Positions 56,435-63,605 of a stretch of DNA of 64,000 bases are shown here, one piece after another. Source of the DNA: Dehalococcoidia bacterium (lineage in GTDB: Bacteria > Chloroflexota > Dehalococcoidia > Lucifugimonadales > Lucifugimonadaceae); contig JAJEGY010000039.1 of NCBI GenBank assembly GCA_022819585.1, positions 1 to 64,000 on the forward strand, written 5' to 3'. A model generated the notes under the pieces. That model searched no databases and was not told the origin of the DNA. It was given only the letters and a program-made list of their open reading frames with translations. The position numbers were made by a program, and so were the translations under genes. Within the stretch, counting starts at the first letter, position 1; every line of letters begins with the position of its first letter.

Positions 56435-56534
56435 CTATCTAGCCGACTACCCGGTTCCTGCAATCCTCGACAAACTCCACCCACTCAACAGATAAACTTC
56501 ACGACGACAACCATCGACAACACTATCGGGAGAC

Positions 56535-57257
56535 ATGATGCGAACCAGCAAGATCAGAGCGGCCATTGAGAACAAATCCAAAGTTTACGGCATTACCTTC
56601 ACCTTCCCATCACCAGCCCTAGCAGAAATGGCTGGCTACGCCGGCTTCGACGTCCTTCACCTAGATATGGAACACGGCGTCTTCGACTGGAACGATGTTG
56701 AGGACATGTGCCGGGCCGGCGAAATCCACGGCATGACCTGCACCGCCCGCATCCCAAACACCGAGACCGACACCATCCTCCGTGCCTTCGACCGCGGCCT
56801 AATGGGCATCCTATGCCCCCACGTCGACAACGCCGAACAAGCTGCCCAGATCGCAAAAGCCTCACGCTTCGGTCCAGAAGGCGAGCGTAGCTTCGGAACC
56901 TCCCGCGGACGCGAATACGGTATGGCAGGCCACGAATCCCCCGACTACATGGCAAGCTTCAATGAACAAGTCACCGTTGCCGCTCAGATCGAGACCGCCA
57001 ACGCCGTAAATACCATCGACGAAATTCTCCAAGTCGACGGCATCGACCTCATCGCATTCGGATCCAACGACCTCGCACAATCCATGGGCTACCCCGGATA
57101 CCCCAATCACCCCGAAGTCCGAGCCGCCGAAGACAGCGTCCGTGAGGCCACCCACGCCGCCGGCAAACTACTAACGGAAGACGTCGAATCCGGTATCAAC
57201 ATGGTCCAATGGCTGCCAGACCAATGGGCGGCATGGCTCGAATCGGCCCGCGACTAA
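56535..57257 (+). CDS. HpcH/HpaI-family 2-keto-3-deoxy-acid aldolase
   Basis: Metal-dependent class II aldolase, 240 residues, splitting a 2-keto-3-deoxy sugar acid to pyruvate and an aldehyde. DVLHLDMEHGVFDW contains the catalytic base region; ARIPNTETDTILRAFDRG the substrate loop; metal ligands are in AQIETANAVNTIDEI (Glu) and IAFGSNDLAQSMG (Asp). GGGAG precedes the ATG at 56535; the next codon is also ATG. Completes the cluster of dehydratase, kinase, transporter. Confidence 0.88.
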   Translation: MMRTSKIRAAIENKSKVYGITFTFPSPALAEMAGYAGFDVLHLDMEHGVFDWNDVEDMCRAGEIHGMTCTARIPNTETDTILRAFDRGLMGILCPHVDNAEQAAQIAKASRFGPEGERSFGTSRGREYGMAGHESPDYMASFNEQVTVAAQIETANAVNTIDEILQVDGIDLIAFGSNDLAQSMGYPGYPNHPEVRAAEDSVREATHAAGKLLTEDVESGINMVQWLPDQWAAWLESARD

Positions 57258-57291
57258 AACCCTCCGAGCCGTGAACCAACAGGCGCTAGGT

Positions 57292-57312
57292 ATGTGTAAT
57301 AAACTTACACAT
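57292..57312. promoter_or_regulatory. Inverted repeat operator before the VapBC-like pair
   Basis: ATGTGTAA and TTACACAT form a perfect 8-bp inverted repeat with a TAAAC spacer, 22 bases before the antitoxin ATG. The position is that of antitoxin autoregulatory sites. Confidence 0.65.
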
Positions 57313-57334
57313 CATATCCATTGAGGCACATGTC

Positions 57335-57622
57335 ATGGCAAGAGTTCAACTAGTAATCCCCGACGCAGACAAGCATTGCTATGTCAATCAGGCACGACGA
57401 GAAGGCCTATCTCTGAGCGCATGGCTCCGAGCCGCCGCAAAAGATCGGTTGGCCAAACGACGAGAAGTCGGTCGTTTCAAAACTGGCGATGACGTGAGGG
57501 CATTTTTCAAGAGAATCCAAGCACTCGACGGTCACGAAAATGAGCCTGAGCGTGAACCCGATTGGGAGGAACATTTGGCTGTCATCAATGAATCGAAGAT
57601 GAGAGGCTTACCCAAGCCTTGA
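57335..57622 (+). CDS. Antitoxin of a VapBC-like pair
   Basis: 95 residues, basic N-terminal half. VQLVIPDADKHCYVNQARRE and LSLSAWLRAAAKDRLAKR resemble an MetJ/Arc-type ribbon-helix-helix; the acidic C-terminus (HENEPEREPDWEEHL) would wrap the toxin. The ATG follows a purine-poor leader, and the TGA overlaps the toxin TTG. Identification is by partnership with the PIN gene. Confidence 0.75.
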   Translation: MARVQLVIPDADKHCYVNQARREGLSLSAWLRAAAKDRLAKRREVGRFKTGDDVRAFFKRIQALDGHENEPEREPDWEEHLAVINESKMRGLPKP

Positions 57623-58008
57623 TCTTCGTAGATACCAATGTCTTCATGTACGCTGTCGGAACACGTCATCCCTTGCGTCAAGCAGCCATCGATTTCTTCG
57701 CCAACTCGATAAACGAAACCACTCGATTGGTTACATCCGCTGAGGTGATACAGGAATTACTCCACGCGTATCTACCGGTCGCGAGGTCCTATCGGTTCAG
57801 CGCAGCGATTGAGTTGGTAGAAGACTACAAAATCGAAGTTTGGTCGCTGGACCCTGAGGACGTGATCCTAGCAGCGCATCTCCATGAATCCCACCCAAAT
57901 TTAAGCGCAAGAGACCTCTGCCACCTCGCATCCTGCCGACGCAGAGGCGCCAACGAATTGAAGACTTACGACGCCGCGCTTAGCCAAGCCGCGCGAGCGG
58001 AACTCTAA
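57619..58008 (+). CDS. VapC-family PIN-domain toxin
   Basis: PIN ribonuclease toxin of 129 residues. IFVDTNVFMYAVG gives the first acidic residue, EVIQELLH the second, and LSARDLCHLASCRRRGANEL with YDAALSQA the last two acidic positions. TTG start in a 4-base overlap with the antitoxin. All four metal-binding acids appear present. Confidence 0.85.
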   Translation: MIFVDTNVFMYAVGTRHPLRQAAIDFFANSINETTRLVTSAEVIQELLHAYLPVARSYRFSAAIELVEDYKIEVWSLDPEDVILAAHLHESHPNLSARDLCHLASCRRRGANELKTYDAALSQAARAEL

Positions 58009-58102
58009 GAGGATCGCCGCAGGGCTCGCCAACCCACACGATAGCGTATCCTTCCTACCAAAAGCGCAGACCAATGCGCCTCAAGGAGCACCAAAAATCC
58101 CT

Positions 58103-59089
58103 ATGCCATCCTCAACATCAATCTCCAACCCCCACGGTCTCAAATGGGAACCCGTCCCTCACTGGCCAAAACTCCCAATGGGCGTCTCATTCTACGGCGA
58201 CGCAACCTCCGTAGCCGTCGACTCCCAAGACAACGTATACGTCTTCAACCGAGGAACCGACCCGATTTGCGTATTCACTCCCGAAGGCGACCTCCTACGA
58301 ACGATGCTCCATGACACCGTCACTCGCCCACACGGCATCGAAATCGACCCCGACGACAACATCTACGTCGTAGACGACGACGGCCACTACGTCCGAAAGT
58401 TCGACCAAGAAGGCGTTGAGCAATTCACCATCGGCGTCCAGGGCGAACCATGCGAATGGCAGGGCGGAGGCTACTTCAACCGACCAACCGACATCGCTAT
58501 CCATCCCGACACCGGCGAACTCTTTGTCTCCGACGGCTACGGAAACTCCCGCGTCCACCGCTTCGATCCCGACGGCAAACACATGCTCTCATGGGGCGAA
58601 CCCGGCACATACGATGGCCAATTCAGCCTGCCCCACAACATATCCATGCTCGGTGAAGACAAAGTCATCGTCGCCGACCGCGAGAACTTCCGCGTACAGA
58701 TCTTCACCCTCGACGGCGAATACGTCGACCAGTGGCACATCCACCACCCGATGTCCGTTACCCAAGGCAAAAACGGCGACGACAAGATCTACATCGGCGA
58801 CATGATCCAACCCGCGGTCCAACGCGGCGTCCCCGACCTCGGTGCACGCGTCTCCATCCTCACCGAAGACGGACAACTCATCGAACGCCTCGGCAACCCG
58901 CAACCTGGCATGGGCGTGGACCAATTCACCGCACCCCACGGAATCTCAACCGACTCCCAAGGCAACGTCTACGTAGCAGAAGTCGCCTACACTAACTTCT
59001 ACTCCAGCCCCGAAAACTGCGGCATGGACACACCGCCACGCGGAGAAATCGTAAGCCTCCGCAAGTGGCAACCCGTCAACGGACAATAA
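58103..59089 (+). CDS. NHL-repeat protein (peptidyl-alpha-hydroxyglycine lyase-like propeller), copy 1
   Basis: Beta-propeller of 328 residues with about five to six NHL repeats: ATSVAVDSQDNVYVFNRG, RPHGIEIDPDDNIYVVDD, RPTDIAIHPDTGELFVSDGY, LPHNISMLGEDKVIVADREN and APHGISTDSQGNVYVAEVAY. No signal peptide. AAGGAG precedes the ATG. Second copy at 59880; a structural or lyase role is possible, but no substrate is known. The run of propeller His/Asp resembles the peptidylglycine lyase domain. Confidence 0.85.
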   Translation: MPSSTSISNPHGLKWEPVPHWPKLPMGVSFYGDATSVAVDSQDNVYVFNRGTDPICVFTPEGDLLRTMLHDTVTRPHGIEIDPDDNIYVVDDDGHYVRKFDQEGVEQFTIGVQGEPCEWQGGGYFNRPTDIAIHPDTGELFVSDGYGNSRVHRFDPDGKHMLSWGEPGTYDGQFSLPHNISMLGEDKVIVADRENFRVQIFTLDGEYVDQWHIHHPMSVTQGKNGDDKIYIGDMIQPAVQRGVPDLGARVSILTEDGQLIERLGNPQPGMGVDQFTAPHGISTDSQGNVYVAEVAYTNFYSSPENCGMDTPPRGEIVSLRKWQPVNGQ

Positions 59090-59111
59090 CTGTCTGCCAT
59101 TCATCCTGGAG

Positions 59112-59128
59112 CTACGCAACAAGCGTAG
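59112..59128. other. Weak hairpin after NHL copy 1
   Basis: CTACGC-aacaa-GCGTAG forms a 6-bp stem in the spacer between the first NHL gene and the small membrane-protein gene, 20-30 bases after the stop. No T-run, so at most a weak terminator. Confidence 0.3.
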
Positions 59129-59184
59129 TATCATGTCATTTCGGACTGATCAAGCGGTCCAGAAGTTGACAGATAAGTTTCAGG

Positions 59185-59616
59185 ATGATTAGCCGAATGA
59201 ACACATCGGATTGGTTGGCAGCAACCGGGATCGGAGTATCAGCCGCTACGTTAGTGGCAGTAGGCTTCGGCGCAGTGTGGTTGCAGCATTACCTCGAGAA
59301 ATTGCGTTTGAAAAGGGAAGTCTTTAGGAGAGTCGTGGGAAATGTGCACAGCATCCTTTACGATTGCCAACACTTTAGAAATCCACACTCTTTCAACGAA
59401 TCGGGCATCGTTGCGATCAACCAAGTCAGAGCCGCGTTCGACGATGACTTGGTGCAGGTCGCATGGCGAGATTGGCACGCGACCGAGGATATCGAGGATT
59501 TCGCGAAACTAGTCAGTGCAATGAGTGTCGCCTGTAAACTGAATCACTACCGAAGCATGGAACCGCAAGAAATCGCAGATGCTTTTTCATGCAGTTGCGT
59601 CGGGAACGAAAACTGA
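59185..59616 (+). CDS. Uncharacterised protein with one N-terminal membrane helix
   Basis: 143 residues: one hydrophobic segment (WLAATGIGVSAATLVAVGFG) near residues 9-30, then a charged soluble part (LEKLRLKREVFRRVVGN, then IVAINQVRAAFDDDLVQVAW). The pattern of a single helix followed by a helical cytoplasmic domain loosely resembles DUF6680-type proteins. Ser/Cys near the end. No catalytic residues seen. Start could be the ATG at 59197. Lies between the two NHL genes. Confidence 0.6.
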   Translation: MISRMNTSDWLAATGIGVSAATLVAVGFGAVWLQHYLEKLRLKREVFRRVVGNVHSILYDCQHFRNPHSFNESGIVAINQVRAAFDDDLVQVAWRDWHATEDIEDFAKLVSAMSVACKLNHYRSMEPQEIADAFSCSCVGNEN

Positions 59617-59617
59617 G

Positions 59618-59797
59618 GTGGATATCGTGGCCGCAAAAGCCGTCAAACCCAAACGCCCAATAAAGATCAAGGGCGCTCGAGCCCATAACTGGCTCGAAGA
59701 TGCTCGTAAAAAAAAGGTTCCGAAAACTGGATCCTCTCAATCGACTGATCGATCAGGCGACCCGACAACAGGGGATCGCGACCCAAATCTCGATTGA
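59618..59797 (+). CDS. Possible small basic protein
   Basis: A GTG right after the previous stop opens 59 codons rich in Lys (AAKAVKPKRPIKIKGARAHN and LEDARKKKVPKTGS). It may be a real small protein translationally coupled to the membrane-protein gene or simply chance. No family recognised. Confidence 0.3.
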   Translation: MDIVAAKAVKPKRPIKIKGARAHNWLEDARKKKVPKTGSSQSTDRSGDPTTGDRDPNLD

Positions 59798-59879
59798 CAT
59801 CGATCTGTTACGTCTCGCCTGAAATTGGCGAACCACGATTGATTTACCCACCAAACTACAAAGCAGAGGAGCCTCCCCC

Positions 59880-60797
59880 ATGCCATACACCCCCGTCCCA
59901 TACTGGGCCAAACTCCCACACCCGATGTCTTTCAAAGAGGCAACATCGGTAGCCGTCGACTCCCAAGACCGCGTCTACATCTTCAACCGCGGCAACTGGC
60001 CACTCATCATCTTCGACGCCGACGGAAACTTCATCGAAACATGGGGCGAAGGCGAGTTCGACCGACCCCACGGCATCTTCATCGACGCCGAAGACAACCT
60101 TTACTTGGCCGACGACGAAGGCCACTTCGTCGACAAGCGAACCCCGTCCGGCAAGATCATCTTCCGTCTCGGAGAGCGCGGAAAACCAGCACCTTGGCAA
60201 GAAGGCGAACCCTTCAACCGGCCAACCGACATCGTTGTCCACGAACCCACCGGCAACATCTTCATCTCCGACGGCTACGGAAACTCCCGCGTCCACAAGT
60301 TCGACTCCGAAGGCAACCACATCACTTCATGGGGCGAACCCGGCGCACTCGACGGCCAATTCAGCCTCCCCCACAACATCTGCCTCCTCGGCGGAGACAA
60401 AATCGTCGTTGCCGACCGCGAAAACTTCCGCATCCAGATCTTCAGCTTGGACGGCGATTACCTAGGCCAGAAACACATGCATCGCCCCATCGCATCGTCC
60501 ACAGGCCGAGGCGACGACAACCGCATCTACATCGCCGAAGCCGGAGCACCAGCTGTCCAAGCAGGCGTCCCCAACCTAGGTCAACGCGTCGTCATCCTCG
60601 ACACCGACCTGAACGAAGTCGACTCATTCGGCGCAGGACTAGCCGGCGAAGGCCACGACCAATTCATAGCCTCCCACGGTATCGCAACCGACTCCACAGG
60701 AGCCGTCTACGTAGCCGAAGTCTCCTACACAAACACAGGATCAAACCTCAACCCACCCCGCGAAATAACCAGCCTCCGCAAGTGGGTCCCCGCCTAA
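59880..60797 (+). CDS. NHL-repeat protein, copy 2
   Basis: Propeller of 305 residues, colinear with copy 1: ATSVAVDSQDRVYIFNRG, RPHGIFIDAEDNLYLADDEG, RPTDIVVHEPTGNIFISDGY, LPHNICLLGGDKIVVADREN and SHGIATDSTGAVYVAEVSYT. GAGGAG lies 8 bases before the ATG. The two copies are separated by the membrane-protein gene, suggesting duplication followed by insertion, or retention of a neighbour. No signal peptide. Function unknown. Confidence 0.85.
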   Translation: MPYTPVPYWAKLPHPMSFKEATSVAVDSQDRVYIFNRGNWPLIIFDADGNFIETWGEGEFDRPHGIFIDAEDNLYLADDEGHFVDKRTPSGKIIFRLGERGKPAPWQEGEPFNRPTDIVVHEPTGNIFISDGYGNSRVHKFDSEGNHITSWGEPGALDGQFSLPHNICLLGGDKIVVADRENFRIQIFSLDGDYLGQKHMHRPIASSTGRGDDNRIYIAEAGAPAVQAGVPNLGQRVVILDTDLNEVDSFGAGLAGEGHDQFIASHGIATDSTGAVYVAEVSYTNTGSNLNPPREITSLRKWVPA

Positions 60798-60853
60798 GAT
60801 ATCCCGCAAAAGAAAGGTCCGAACCCAAGTCTTGAGCGTCTGGTATCACGTGA

Positions 60854-61729
60854 ATGTCTGATCCCACCATTGACAAAGTTCCTTCGCTAGTTGACCTTAT
60901 TAACCCGACTCTGAAAGCCATACGCGAACTCGGCGGGAGTGCGAAGGTGAACGAAATTGTCGATCAAGTGATCGATGACTTGGAATTGAGCGAAGATGTT
61001 GCGACACGACCATATAAGGATGAAAGCACGCCAGCATTGTCGCGGCATTTGGCATCGGCGCGTACGATCCTGAAATTCAATGGATATATCAATAACTCCC
61101 AACGTGGCGTGTGGACATTAACGTCTCAAGGTTTAGCCGTTGAAGAGATAAATGCCCAAGAAGCGCAATCGAAATACCTGCGCTCGCTGAAGAAGCCGGT
61201 ACCTGATGAAAATGGAGACGATGTCGGTGGGGAGGAGAATGGCATACCCGTTGACGAATCTGAGTCATGGCGAGATTCGCTGTTGCGTCGACTCCAAGTG
61301 ATGCCACCGGATGCGTTCGAGCGGTTATGCCAGCGCTTGTTGCGTGAATCAGGCTTCATCGAGGTGGAAGTCACTGGCCGCCCCGGAGATGGAGGCATCG
61401 ATGGAAACGGGATTATCCGATTGGAGCGATTGATCAGTTTTCCCGTTTCTTTCCAATGCAAAAGGTATACAAGCAACGTCCCAGCTCGCGATGTGAGGGA
61501 CTTCCGCGGCGCAATGCAAGGTCGAGCCGAAAAGGGTTTGTTCATCACTACTGGTGGGTTTACTCCGGCCGCAAAAGTAGAAGCGACTAGAGATGGCGCT
61601 CCTCCAATTGATTTGATCGATGGCGAAGCTTTGGTGGAACTGTTGAAAGAGTTGGGGCTGGGCGTCAAGGTCACGCAGCGTGTCGTCGAAGACGTTCAAG
61701 TCGACGTTGAGTTTTTCGCGCCTTCTTGA
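60854..61729 (+). CDS. Mrr-type restriction endonuclease
   Basis: Type IV-like modified-DNA-dependent nuclease, 291 residues. The N-terminal winged-helix Mrr_N domain (LINPTLKAIRELGGSAKVNE; ASARTILKFNGYINNSQRG) reads DNA; the C-terminal Mrr_cat domain has GRPGDGGIDGNGII and SFQCKRYTSNVPARDVRDF (D...Q-x-K) followed by GLFITTGGFTPAAKVEA. The catalytic triad is intact. It is alone, not paired with a methyltransferase, consistent with cutting foreign methylated DNA. Confidence 0.9.
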   Translation: MSDPTIDKVPSLVDLINPTLKAIRELGGSAKVNEIVDQVIDDLELSEDVATRPYKDESTPALSRHLASARTILKFNGYINNSQRGVWTLTSQGLAVEEINAQEAQSKYLRSLKKPVPDENGDDVGGEENGIPVDESESWRDSLLRRLQVMPPDAFERLCQRLLRESGFIEVEVTGRPGDGGIDGNGIIRLERLISFPVSFQCKRYTSNVPARDVRDFRGAMQGRAEKGLFITTGGFTPAAKVEATRDGAPPIDLIDGEALVELLKELGLGVKVTQRVVEDVQVDVEFFAPS

Positions 61730-61746
61730 TTACCCTTCAATTCTCC

Positions 61747-62208
61747 TTAGCCGCCCTCCACCCCCCAATCTGACCCCCCATGCTCCTCGTAGTGCAGCAT
61801 CGACCACTCATCAATAAGATGCCGCCTCGGATGCTCCTGTAGAAAATGACTCGCCGGAGTAGCCGCAAGAACATCCCGCAACCGACGATGCGTCGCCTCT
61901 AACCGCTCGATGACCTCCCGCGGCGACGCATCCCCCATCTCCGCCACAACCTCCTCGTTGAACGCATCCACATCCGGTTCCGGATAGTCATACCCATCAT
62001 CCGGCGTCTCCAGCGCATCCATCAACAGCTCCTCCCAAGCGCTCACATGCCATAGCACCTGATAAACCGACCACTCACCGCAGGCCCCGGGAACAACCGC
62101 ATCCTCGCTCCGCAACTCGTTGAACGAAGCCCGAAACCCGCGCCAAGCATCATCGATCGCCAAAATGATCAATCGCTTAACAGTCTCTTGGTCCGGTTCC
62201 TGCATCAA
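61747..62208 (-). CDS. DinB-family / mycothiol-transferase-like protein
   Basis: Four-helix protein of 153 residues. RGFRASFNELRSEDAVVPGA, WSVYQVLWHVSAWEELLMDA (His for the metal) and the C-terminal DEWSMLHYEEHGGSDWG (His pair region) fit the DinB/YfiT-like metal-binding bundle. The usual third His is not obvious. A thiol-dependent transferase role is common in the family; the substrate is unknown. ATG at 62208 is followed by a second ATG. Confidence 0.75.
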   Translation of the reverse strand: MMQEPDQETVKRLIILAIDDAWRGFRASFNELRSEDAVVPGACGEWSVYQVLWHVSAWEELLMDALETPDDGYDYPEPDVDAFNEEVVAEMGDASPREVIERLEATHRRLRDVLAATPASHFLQEHPRRHLIDEWSMLHYEEHGGSDWGVEGG

Positions 62209-62339
62209 CCTGCCTCGTCAAATCGTCATCCGATGGTAACCCAACTGACACCCAACGCGACTTATGCCCGCTACATCAGAGATTTCTGATCTTGTACAGA
62301 TCTGAGAAAATCGATTTCATAGACTTCGCTGATTCGCGC

Positions 62340-62367
62340 TTGACATCGCGAACATATGTAGTAATAT
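62340..62367 (+). promoter_or_regulatory. Strong sigma70-like promoter
   Basis: TTGACA (62340-62345), a 16-base spacer and TAATAT (62362-62367) give a near-consensus promoter. It faces the GC-rich stretch from 62380 onward. A partial GAAC-atat-GT motif lies in the spacer. This is one of the best promoters in the window, so something downstream is probably transcribed. Confidence 0.75.
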
Positions 62368-62455
62368 AGAAACCAGATCGACGGATCGACACAGTGCTGC
62401 GCAGACGTGTGCAGACCCCCCGACCCAGACGGTCACAGGGAGAAAGCGTGAGGAC

Positions 62456-63088
62456 ATGAAGGCAAAAGTCGACAAGAAAAGCACAGTCAACACCTGTGTC
62501 GAGTCACTGCGTCTTCGCGTCCTCTGGTGGCGTCCCTCGGCGGATCGGAAGTCCGCCGCAAGACCGCGAGGGTCCGTGCCGAAGCGTGGGAGGCACAGTT
62601 CCCGGAGCGCGACGCATCAGTCCTGCGCCGCACAGCGAGCCAGCAGGCATCCCCTCAAGCCCCTTTCGCGGAGCGAAGGGGGCGCGGACGAGCGAAGCGA
62701 GTCCGCGGGGGATGCCATGCCAAGGGCCGGGAGACCGCACGTGGAGCCGACGGACGTCTACTCCTGTCCACCACAGGAGGGAGGCTACAGCGCGAGAGGA
62801 TCCCGCGAGGGTGAATCGAAGGAAGGCGGCGTACTCCGAACGGTGTCCCCAATCACCGCGCCGCGGACCAAGCACGCGGTCTGGCGACGCGTGCCGCGTC
62901 TGGATATGGAAGCTAGCGGTCTGACACACCGTTCTGCGCAGCATCTGACCCCTCTCCGGGGTCGTCCTCAACCGGCAACGGAAGAGGCGATGGAGAGGGA
63001 AGGAGCCGAGGTCGAAGTACAAAGACCGAGGCTCAAGGACCAGGGCAGTACATTCGGCCCCATGACCCGACCTCCTAGTCACACCTGA
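62456..63088 (+). other. GC-rich transcribed stretch with an open frame of unclear coding status
   Basis: ATG at 62456 (preceded by GTGAGGAC) opens 210 codons to 63088. Residues 1-22 look protein-like (KAKVDKKSTVNTCVESLRLR), but the rest is Arg/Pro/Ser/Gly-rich and contains a palindromic repeat at 62661, arguing against a normal protein. Frame +1 between 62527 and about 62660 (VRRKTARVRAEAWEAQFPE) also looks coding-like, which could mean a frameshift or a decayed gene. A structured RNA remains possible; no known class was recognised. Confidence 0.35.
62661..62687. repeat. REP-like palindrome, second copy of the 48476 unit
   Basis: CCCTTTCGCGGAGCGAAGGG, followed by GGCGCGG, matches 48476-48502 at 26 of 27 positions. 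The flanking GACGAGCGAAGCGAGTCCG continues as another hairpin. Confidence 0.8.
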
Positions 63089-63117
63089 TGGCAACGTAAA
63101 CCAAAGGGCAAAGACAA

Positions 63118-63143
63118 CCCTGCGCCCCTGAAAAGGCGCAGGG
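63118..63143. terminator. 9-bp hairpin after the GC-rich stretch
   Basis: CCCTGCGCC and GGCGCAGGG form a perfect 9-bp stem with an eight-base loop, 30 bases after the end of the 62456 open frame. The following GGAGGAACAAAAACC lacks a T-run on this strand, so termination is plausible but unproven. Confidence 0.5.
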
Positions 63144-63344
63144 GGAGGAACAAAAACCAAGCCACCCCCAAGTGGCCATACATACACGCCCAAAACCCAA
63201 CAAAAGAAAAGCTGCTACGCGGCCAACACCCCCAAAGAGATAAAATCGAAACTTAGCACCTGCGCCAAACACAAAAGGCGCACCAAACTAATCAGGCGAC
63301 ACACATCTCGCCCCCAAACCACCACCAAACCTCCCGAAAGTTCC
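63144..63344. other. Spacer before rpsP
   Basis: A-rich, C-rich leader with no gene seen. TAAAAT at 63241-63246 could be a -10 box for rpsP, which would leave about a 90-base leader; no -35 is convincing. TCCCGAAAG before the ATG is a poor ribosome site. Confidence 0.4.
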
Positions 63345-63605
63345 ATGGTTCGAATCAGACTCAAGAGAATCGGCTCCCGAGGCCGACCTTACTACCGCAT
63401 CGTCGTCGCTGACCAGCGCTCCGCAGCAGCCGGAAGATACATCGATCAAGTCGGCTTCTACGACCCCTTCCCAGACCCGCCGCAGATCGACTTCGACGAA
63501 GACAAAACCCTCGACTGGCTCAGAAAAGGCGCTCAGCCTTCCGAACCCGTCGAGCGGATGCTCAAATCCAAAGGCATTCTCGAAAAGGTGAAGGTCAATG
63601 CGTGA
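63345..63605 (+). CDS. rpsP: 30S ribosomal protein S16
   Basis: 86 residues, full length. VRIRLKRIGSRGRPYYRIVV at the N-terminus and GRYIDQVGFYDPFPDPPQID are diagnostic of bS16. The ATG of the next gene overlaps its stop by eight bases, the usual rpsP-KH order seen in Gram-positives and Chloroflexota. Confidence 0.96.
   Translation: MVRIRLKRIGSRGRPYYRIVVADQRSAAAGRYIDQVGFYDPFPDPPQIDFDEDKTLDWLRKGAQPSEPVERMLKSKGILEKVKVNA

Noticed and set aside
62288-62302. GATCT-tgtac-AGATC palindrome as an operator
   Set aside because: Five-base arms only and 38 bases or more from the -35 box; could easily be chance.
62350-62359. LexA (Cheo-type) box in the 62340 promoter
   Set aside because: Only GAAC-atat-GT matches; the TTC half is missing, so SOS control is not supported.
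63345-63365. tRNA T-arm-like GGTTCGAATC
   Set aside because: It is the start of rpsP coding sequence; no acceptor stem around it.
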